Below, piece by piece: positions 16,070 through 22,406 of a DNA stretch of 50,152 bases. The DNA lies in contig JACDUA010000029.1 in the NCBI GenBank assembly GCA_013519935.1, positions 1 through 50,152 of the forward strand, given 5' to 3'. The notes under the pieces were generated by a model. It did no database searches and had not been told where the DNA came from. It worked only from the letters and a program-made list of their open reading frames with translations. The stretch's first letter is position 1. Every line of letters begins with the position of its first letter. Position numbers and translations under genes: made by a program. Origin of the DNA: Ectothiorhodospiraceae bacterium WFHF3C12. GTDB lineage: Bacteria; Pseudomonadota; Gammaproteobacteria; Nitrococcales; Nitrococcaceae.

Positions 16070-18463
16070 ATGCTGATCTACACCGCGGATAAGCGGGATT
16101 TTGTGCGCCACGTGGCAGGTAACGAGATCGAGGACCGCATCCTAGAGCGGATGCGATCCAGTGGTCAGGGCCGCGTTTCGGCGAATGAAGTAGCGTCCTG
16201 GCGCAACTCCATGCAGTACATGATGAATGTGCTGAATCAGGCGGATATTCCGGACGATGCCGGCGTCGCCATCGAGTACACCATTCCCCAGACATCCAAG
16301 CGGATCGACTTCGTCCTCACCGGCCGGAACGCCGATGACCGGGATACGGCTGTGATCGTGGAGCTCAAGCAGTGGACCGACGTCACTGCGACCGGCAAGG
16401 ACGCCATAGTGCGCACGTTCATCGGCGGTTCCGAACGGGAGGTGACTCACCCCTCCTATCAGGCGTGGACCTACGCGGCCCTACTTGCGGATTTCAACGA
16501 GACCGTCCGGACCGATGACATCTCACTAAGGCCCTGCGCCTACCTGCACAACTGCACGTCGGATGCGGTGACGTCGGACTTCTATCGCGAGCACCTGGAC
16601 TTAGCCCCGGCTTTCCTCAGGCGGGATGCCGACAAGCTAACGCGGTTCATCCAGCAGCACGTACGCCGCGGCGACCGGTCACAAATCATGTACCGGATCG
16701 AGCACGGTCGTATCCGCCCTTCGAAGTCACTCGCCGATCATCTGGCTTCTCTACTTGAAGGCAATCAGGAGTTTCTGATGATCGATGATCAGAAACTTGC
16801 CTTCGAACTCGCCTTGGAGGTGTCCGAACTTGCCGAAGCCGGGGACAGACAGGTTCTGATCATTGAGGGTGGGCCAGGGACGGGCAAATCTGTTGTGGCC
16901 ATCAACCTGCTGGTCGAGCTCATAAATCGTGATCGCGTGGCGCATTACGTGACGCGCAACGCGGCGCCGAGGGAGGTTTACAAGCACAAGCTCACCGGCA
17001 CCATCAAGCGCACCCGCATCGACAATCTGTTCAAGGGGTCGGGCGCCTACCACTCCGTTGAGCCGGATTCTTTTGACGTGCTGGTCGTCGATGAGGCCCA
17101 TCGGCTGAACGAGAAGTCCGGCATGTTCCGGAACCAGGGCGAGAACCAGATCAAGGAGATCATCGAGGCGGCGCGGGCTAGCGTCTTCTTCCTGGACGAG
17201 GATCAGCGTGTTACCTGGCAGGACATCGGGTCACGCGAGGAGGTCGAGGCCTGGGCGCGCCGGATCGGAGCGACTGTGCAATACGCGACGCTGCGCTCGC
17301 AGTTCCGCTGCAACGGTTCGGACGGCTATCTGGCGTGGCTGGACAACGCGCTGCAGATCCGGGAAACAGCGAACCAGAGTGCCGCCGACCTCGAATATTC
17401 CATCGAGGTCGTGGATTCCCCCGCGACGCTTCGCGACCGGGTATTCGACCTTAATGTGGAAGCCAACCGTGCAAGGCTGCTCGCGGGCTACTGCTGGGAC
17501 TGGGTGAGCAAGAAGAAAGACCCCGACGCGATGGATATCCGGTTCCCCGAGCATGACTTTGCCATGCAGTGGAACCTCGATACGGATGGGATGCTGTGGC
17601 TGGTGCAGCCGAATTCCGTGCATCAGGTCGGATGCATCCATACCTGCCAGGGCCTGGAGCTGGACTACGTGGGCGTGATTATCGGGCCGGACTTGGTCGT
17701 GCGGGACGGCAAGGTGGTGACTCGGGCAACAGAACGTTCAGGGATGGACTCTTCGATAAAGGGATTCAAGAAGGCCCGCAAACAGAACGCGGCAGAGGCG
17801 GATGCAAAGGCCGATGCGATCATCAAGAATACCTATCGCACGCTGCTGAGCCGCGGCTTGAAGGGCTGCGTGGTCTGGTGCACCGATCCGGAAACTAACG
17901 AGTACTTCACCCACTTGGTAGGGCAGGAAACTGATCAGCCAGAGGGCGCAGGCGCACCGCCGTTTCGAATCGTGCCACACGACGAGGTCCTGCCGTTCGT
18001 CAACGCGATACCTTTGGTGAACCTCAAAATTGCGGCCGGCACCTTCAGTGAAGAACAGCACTTCGATAATTGCGAGTGGATAGAGCCGCCGGAAGGCCAT
18101 AGTCCCGAGGAGGGAATGTTTGTCGCGCAGGTTGTCGGGGAGTCCATGAACCGGCGTATTCCCAGCGGCGCCTGGTGCCTCTTCCGGAAGCCGCCCGGGG
18201 GATCGAGGGAGGGACGCATACTGCTCGTGCAGCACCGCGACATCCAGGATCAGGATGGCAACGGAAACCTGACCGTCAAGCGGTACTACAGTGAGAAACG
18301 CGAGGACCCGGATACGGGGTGGCGGCACGCACGCATCGTTCTGAACCCGGATTCAGACGACCCCGGTTACCGTCCCATCGTCCTTGAAGAGGACTCCACG
18401 GATGAGTTTCGCGTGATTGGCGAGCTAATGGAGGTTCTTGCCCCTTCCAGAGTGGGCAGGTAA
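16070..18463 (+). CDS. Nuclease-DUF2075 helicase with LexA/UmuD-like C-terminus
   Basis: A 797-residue three-part protein. The N-terminus has a PD-(D/E)XK-like pattern: RIDFVLTG with Asp80, then VIVELKQW with Glu98 and Lys100. The centre is a DUF2075 (Schlafen-like) helicase/ATPase: Walker A EGGPGTGKS with Lys273, Walker B VLVVDEAHRL with Asp341, and CQGLELDYVGVIIG as a late helicase motif. The C-terminus resembles S24 peptidases: KIAAGTFSEEQHFDN with Ala656-Gly657, VVGESMNRRIPSGAWCLF with Ser692, and LTVKRYYSEK with Lys737. The Ala-to-Ser spacing is 36, against 35 in LexA and 36 in UmuD. Self-cleavage is inferred, not shown. Last gene of the operon, with a 14-base gap to a convergent gene. 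Confidence 0.8.
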   Translation: MLIYTADKRDFVRHVAGNEIEDRILERMRSSGQGRVSANEVASWRNSMQYMMNVLNQADIPDDAGVAIEYTIPQTSKRIDFVLTGRNADDRDTAVIVELKQWTDVTATGKDAIVRTFIGGSEREVTHPSYQAWTYAALLADFNETVRTDDISLRPCAYLHNCTSDAVTSDFYREHLDLAPAFLRRDADKLTRFIQQHVRRGDRSQIMYRIEHGRIRPSKSLADHLASLLEGNQEFLMIDDQKLAFELALEVSELAEAGDRQVLIIEGGPGTGKSVVAINLLVELINRDRVAHYVTRNAAPREVYKHKLTGTIKRTRIDNLFKGSGAYHSVEPDSFDVLVVDEAHRLNEKSGMFRNQGENQIKEIIEAARASVFFLDEDQRVTWQDIGSREEVEAWARRIGATVQYATLRSQFRCNGSDGYLAWLDNALQIRETANQSAADLEYSIEVVDSPATLRDRVFDLNVEANRARLLAGYCWDWVSKKKDPDAMDIRFPEHDFAMQWNLDTDGMLWLVQPNSVHQVGCIHTCQGLELDYVGVIIGPDLVVRDGKVVTRATERSGMDSSIKGFKKARKQNAAEADAKADAIIKNTYRTLLSRGLKGCVVWCTDPETNEYFTHLVGQETDQPEGAGAPPFRIVPHDEVLPFVNAIPLVNLKIAAGTFSEEQHFDNCEWIEPPEGHSPEEGMFVAQVVGESMNRRIPSGAWCLFRKPPGGSREGRILLVQHRDIQDQDGNGNLTVKRYYSEKREDPDTGWRHARIVLNPDSDDPGYRPIVLEEDSTDEFRVIGELMEVLAPSRVGR

Positions 18464-18477
18464 CCCCCCAGGAGGCG

Positions 18478-19620
18478 CTATTTGGGGTTAAGCTTCTTGG
18501 CCAGCCAATCTATGGCGCCCGTGAAACGGTCAAATGACTCTTTCCGGGAAAGCCGCTGGCACGAGAAAGTCGGTGAGCGGTCTAGGTTGGTGGGGTCGAT
18601 GTTGGGGTCGATCGCCAGAAAGCGGCGTTGCAGCTCCCGGCGCGCTTCGACTTCGTCAAAGGGCGGAAATCGCAATAGCTGCGCAAAGTCTATATGACCG
18701 CCCAGACCGTCTTGAAAGACCCCAAGAGTAATGACTCGGCAGGTGCCTGCAGCCGTGTCGACGGTAAGGTACAGCGTCGGGTAGTAGGCACCTTTCCCGA
18801 AGTTCGCGTGAACACCCGTATGCTCCTCCGTCCACCGGATGATTGCCTTGATGTTCGAGGCGCCCTCGTTGAATCCCTCCTGCTCCAGGAAAGCGAGCAT
18901 GCTCTCAGCGTCCCATTGGCGCGCTGCTCCGCGGGCTTGTCGGAGAGCCGTCGCCTGGGCGGTTCTCCCTACGAGACGGGGTACGAGTGTTCTCACACCG
19001 CTACCGGAGTAGTGACGCAACTCGACGCCAAGCACCTCTGCGGGAGACATCTGAACGTTCAGAAATTCGATGACCCGCTGGAGCTCGCCTGGGATGTGGT
19101 CAGCGACGAAGAGCAGACGCAATTTCCCGGCCTGGAGGTTCGTCCAGACTTGATCCCAGAAGTCGTCGCTTACGTTCGGCTCCTCCAATAGTTCTGCAAG
19201 TGCCTGCGCAGGCTCGAGACCATTGTTCGTCGCGGTCGATTCGAAGGCGCGGTGAATAGTGTCGCGTGTCCAGTAGCTGACGGCATTGGCAGCGTAATCG
19301 AGCATCTGCCCAACTACCTCCCGTCGCAGCCTGGTGTCGCCGCGACGCTTAACCTCAACGAACGTCGGTATGCCGTCCTGATCAACGAAGAGATGGTCCA
19401 AGGCCCACCGTCCACCACCGTCCCCGCTGTCCGGGATAGGTGCCTCCCGCGTGACGAGTAGCCATCGGCGAGGTGCGTTAGGATCAACCTGGTCGCCGGG
19501 AAGCAAGTCGGGATATCTTTCCAGAAGGGTCTGAAAATCGTCCTCTGACTCGAAGGCGGACTCTTCGAGACGAAGCAAGCCCTCATTCTCACTCACAAAA
19601 AATATGCCGCTCCCGCCCAT
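18478..19620 (-). CDS. PD-(D/E)XK nuclease-like protein (RecB/NucS-type core)
   Basis: A 380-residue protein. The core reads RWALDHLFVDQDGIPTFVEV then KRRGDTRLRREVVGQMLDYA, giving Asp75, Glu89, Lys91 and the downstream Gln105 of a RecB/NucS-like fold. The region around residues 24-42 (ESEDDFQTLLERYPDLLPGD) is typical of NucS/DUF91-like N-termini. The C-terminal 200 residues are unassigned. ATG 19620 has GAGGA about 6 bases upstream. It converges with the DUF2075 operon with only 14 bases between the stops. It may belong to the same defence locus or be an independent nuclease. Confidence 0.65.
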   Translation of the reverse strand: MGGSGIFFVSENEGLLRLEESAFESEDDFQTLLERYPDLLPGDQVDPNAPRRWLLVTREAPIPDSGDGGGRWALDHLFVDQDGIPTFVEVKRRGDTRLRREVVGQMLDYAANAVSYWTRDTIHRAFESTATNNGLEPAQALAELLEEPNVSDDFWDQVWTNLQAGKLRLLFVADHIPGELQRVIEFLNVQMSPAEVLGVELRHYSGSGVRTLVPRLVGRTAQATALRQARGAARQWDAESMLAFLEQEGFNEGASNIKAIIRWTEEHTGVHANFGKGAYYPTLYLTVDTAAGTCRVITLGVFQDGLGGHIDFAQLLRFPPFDEVEARRELQRRFLAIDPNIDPTNLDRSPTFSCQRLSRKESFDRFTGAIDWLAKKLNPK

Positions 19621-19879
19621 ATATGTCCTCGAGTTCGGTATCGACCCAATGATGCGCAGCTCCCGACAAACCTAGCTTCGTTGTTTGTGACGTGCCACTC
19701 AGGCCTGCAGCAGAGTAGTCCGGCCGCATTGTGTCGCGCCAGTGCTCTAACCCCGCGACGGCTCAAATTTCCCGATGATCGCCGGAGCAATCTGAGTCAC
19801 CCCACCAACCTGAAATCCCACCGAAACAGTGGCAGGATTGGGTCATTAAGTCAGAAGCCACCAACGGACGGTGATTACC
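19621..19879. other. Intergenic region between divergent genes
   Basis: 259 bases between the PD-(D/E)XK gene (minus strand) and the nucleotidyltransferase-HEPN gene (plus strand). It holds a CCAC/GTGG short dyad near 19818-19833. No gene and no chromosomal palindromic module are visible. It is a plausible right edge of the acquired island. Confidence 0.4.
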
Positions 19880-20788
19880 ATGGAGCAGAAGGCCCCGGGA
19901 TTGGCCTATCAGGCGTACATGCGCACGGACCTTTCCTATCTCCCCGAGCACAAGCGCGAAGAGCTTGCCTGGATCGTGGACATGATCCGCGAGCACGCGG
20001 ACGTGGAGTTGATCGTGCTGTTCGGCAGCTATGCCCGGGACGAGTGGGTGGAGGACCGTTATGTGGAGGACGGCGTCACCTACGAGTACCTGAGCGACTA
20101 CGACCTGATGGTCGTGCTGGACCTGAAGCACGAGAACGGCCGGGGCGAGAAGTGGCGGGCCGTGGAGCAGCGCATCCGCCGGCACCCCGGAATCAAGACA
20201 CCGGTGACGTTGCTCACCGAGGGCAGCGAGCACCTCAACCGGGAGCTGGAGCGGGGGCAGTACTTCTACACGGACGTTATCAGGGAGGGCGTGCTGCTCT
20301 TCGACGCCGGGCGGATGACGCTGGGGGAGCCGAGGGTGCTGGATGCCGGTGAGCGGGCCGAGGTGGCGCACGGGCATTTCAGCTATTGGTACCGAAAGGG
20401 CGAGCAGGCCATCCGGGGCTTTCGCATGTATTTCGAAGAAGGCGTGCACGACGACGCCGCTTTTCTGCTCCACCAGGCGACAGAGCGTTTCTATTTCGCC
20501 CTGATCCTCGTCTTCACCGACTATAAGCCCAAGACCCACGACATCGAAAAACTACACAGCCAGGCGGCCATGTGGGTGCCGGAACTGGTGCGATTGTTCC
20601 CGCGGGCCACGAAGTTCGAAGAGCAGGCCTTCAAGCGGTTGAAACAGGCCTACATCGATGCCCGCTTCGACAAGGAGTACGCCATCACCCGCGAGGAGCT
20701 GAACTGGCTCGCGGGGCAGGTGGAGCGGTTGAAGGCGGTGACGGAGGACGCGTGCCGGGCCCGGCTGGCGCACTTGCGGGCGAGCTGA
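19880..20788 (+). CDS. Nucleotidyltransferase-HEPN domain protein
   Basis: A 302-residue fusion. Residues 30-125 form a polymerase-beta-like nucleotidyltransferase: LIVLFGSYARDEW with Gly49-Ser50, and LSDYDLMVVL with Asp73 and Asp75. Residues 165-290 form a HEPN domain: DDAAFLLHQATERFYFALIL then VFTDYKPKTHDIEKLHSQ, and YIDARFDKEYAITREEL. Separate proteins of these types form antitoxin-toxin pairs; here both are on one chain, as in many stand-alone MNT-HEPN proteins. A short extension upstream (MIT from 19871) is possible, but ATG 19880 fits better. Function may be a self-controlled RNase or a nucleotide-transfer enzyme. Confidence 0.82.
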   Translation: MEQKAPGLAYQAYMRTDLSYLPEHKREELAWIVDMIREHADVELIVLFGSYARDEWVEDRYVEDGVTYEYLSDYDLMVVLDLKHENGRGEKWRAVEQRIRRHPGIKTPVTLLTEGSEHLNRELERGQYFYTDVIREGVLLFDAGRMTLGEPRVLDAGERAEVAHGHFSYWYRKGEQAIRGFRMYFEEGVHDDAAFLLHQATERFYFALILVFTDYKPKTHDIEKLHSQAAMWVPELVRLFPRATKFEEQAFKRLKQAYIDARFDKEYAITREELNWLAGQVERLKAVTEDACRARLAHLRAS

Positions 20789-20849
20789 CGGCGGCAGGGA
20801 TTAGGTTCACCCGGGTGTGCGCGACAACGACTGTCGCGGCAATGCATTA

Positions 20850-20918
20850 GTAGGTCGGCACCGCCGCAGGCGGCGCCGACGTCCCGGGATGATGTCGGAT
20901 CGCGAGCCGATCCGACCT
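20850..20918. repeat. E-module, left copy flanking the DUF3800 gene
   Basis: A 69-base element composed of a GTCGGCACCGCC/GGCGGCGCCGAC palindrome and a GTCGGATCGC/GCCGATCCGAC part. A nearly identical copy in the same orientation lies at 22125-22193, on the other side of the DUF3800 gene. Confidence 0.75.
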
Positions 20919-21001
20919 TCGCCGCTTGTCAGTCCGACTGTCATTCAGCAATGTGGGTGCTGTCTTCGAGTGTGCTCAGGGAGTCCCGGGGAGAATAGCT
21001 G

Positions 21002-21901
21002 ATGAGCTTTCTGCTTTTCATGGACGAAAGCGGCCAGGATCACAAGAATTCGCCTTACGAAGTCCTGGCTGGTGTGTGCATCGAGGATCGTGATCTCTGG
21101 AACCTCATATGTGAAGTGCAGGATGCGGAAACCGCATATTTCGGGCGGCGTATCACGCCCGGAACTCTGGAACTGAAGGCCAAGAAGCTGCTCAAACGCA
21201 AAACCTTCAAGCTAGCCGCACAGTTGCCCGGCCTGGCGCCCGCTGAACGTACCCGTTTAACCGCGGCATGTCTGGAAAAGGGCGATCGCGCACGAGGTAC
21301 TGGCGTGGTTGATAGTGGCGCGACTCAGGAGGAGCTGACCGCACTGGCACAGGCGAAGATTGCTTTCGTGGAACATCTCATTGAATTGTGCGCACGCTAC
21401 CGCGCGCGGGCTTTCGCAAGCATTGTCGATCCGGACGCACCGAAGCCCGCAGGGAATTTCCTTCGCAAGGATTACGCTTATCTTTTCGAGCGCTACTTTT
21501 ACTTTCTGGACGAGCAACCCGGCGATGGGGTCGGGCTTGTGGTCTTCGATGAGCTCGAGAAATCCCAGTCCCATATCTTGGTCGACCAGATGGGTCATTA
21601 TTTCCGCGAGACAGCTAAAGGGCGCATGCGAGCGGCGAGGGTGATTCCGGAGCCGTTCTTCGTGCACAGCCACCTGACGACCGCGATACAGCTGGCGGAC
21701 ATAGTGGCTTATGTTGTGTCCTGGGGCGTGCGTTTCGGGAGAATGGAGAAATGGCGCCGCGAGGAGTTAGCCGTGTTGGCTGCCCGTATACTGGATCTAC
21801 GGCATCGGGCCTACCGCGGTGACGGGGACAATGCGCAGCCGGTATGGAGCTTTGCCTATCTGGATGATCTGAGGCCCCGGGAAGAGCGCGTCGGGCAGTA
21901 A
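21002..21901 (+). CDS. DUF3800 protein
   Basis: A 299-residue protein starting MSFLLFMDESGQDHKNSPYE, the hallmark DUF3800 opening with the D-E-S-G-x-D acidic cluster. LVVFDELEK (about residues 179-187) and a late TTAIQLADIVAYVV segment (about 223-236) supply the other acidic positions of an RNase H-like fold. DUF3800 proteins recur in defence islands and near mobile elements; their reaction is not established. ATG 21002 follows a GGGGAG ribosome site. The gene stands alone and is bracketed by two directly repeated 69-base E-modules, which suggests it could have been gained or moved as a cassette. Confidence 0.85.
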   Translation: MSFLLFMDESGQDHKNSPYEVLAGVCIEDRDLWNLICEVQDAETAYFGRRITPGTLELKAKKLLKRKTFKLAAQLPGLAPAERTRLTAACLEKGDRARGTGVVDSGATQEELTALAQAKIAFVEHLIELCARYRARAFASIVDPDAPKPAGNFLRKDYAYLFERYFYFLDEQPGDGVGLVVFDELEKSQSHILVDQMGHYFRETAKGRMRAARVIPEPFFVHSHLTTAIQLADIVAYVVSWGVRFGRMEKWRREELAVLAARILDLRHRAYRGDGDNAQPVWSFAYLDDLRPREERVGQ

Positions 21902-22124
21902 AAAAGGCAATGCCGACGCTTTCACGCCAACAAAGCCTCCAATACAGATTGTGGGACGTGAGGCGGTTGTTTGCAAGTTCCTGGGTCGCGGAACGACGGG
22001 ATAAGCATGGAGAACTTAGGTGACCCGTACCGTCTCGCGGCGGTACGCCAGCACCTGCGCATCTTCGTCAGTACCGACGACCCTGGCATTAGCAGAGGCG
22101 AATCAACTTGGTGAAACAGCCGGC

Positions 22125-22193
22125 GTAGGTCGGCACCGCCGCAGGCGGCGCCGACGTTCCGGGATGCGGTCGGATCGCGAGTCGATCCGACCT
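22125..22193. repeat. E-module, right copy flanking the DUF3800 gene
   Basis: Direct copy of the 20850-20918 element with a few substitutions. The rest of the 21902-22406 gap shows no gene; short frames there have no recognisable product. Confidence 0.75.
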
Positions 22194-22406
22194 ACGCGGC
22201 CCCCGAGCGACTCTGGCAGTTCCAGGCCCTTCCGTACCCGATTTCTTGACGCCCTTATACCCGTGGACTAACCGTTCTTCTTATCGGGGATCGCAGACGT
22301 GCCCTGGCCGACCCTTGAGCGCAGGCATGAAGGGACGCGCGTCGTCGCGGCGGGGACTGCAAAGGCACGTGCCTGATGGCCTTCCTTGCATGGAGGAGAT
22401 GGAGCC

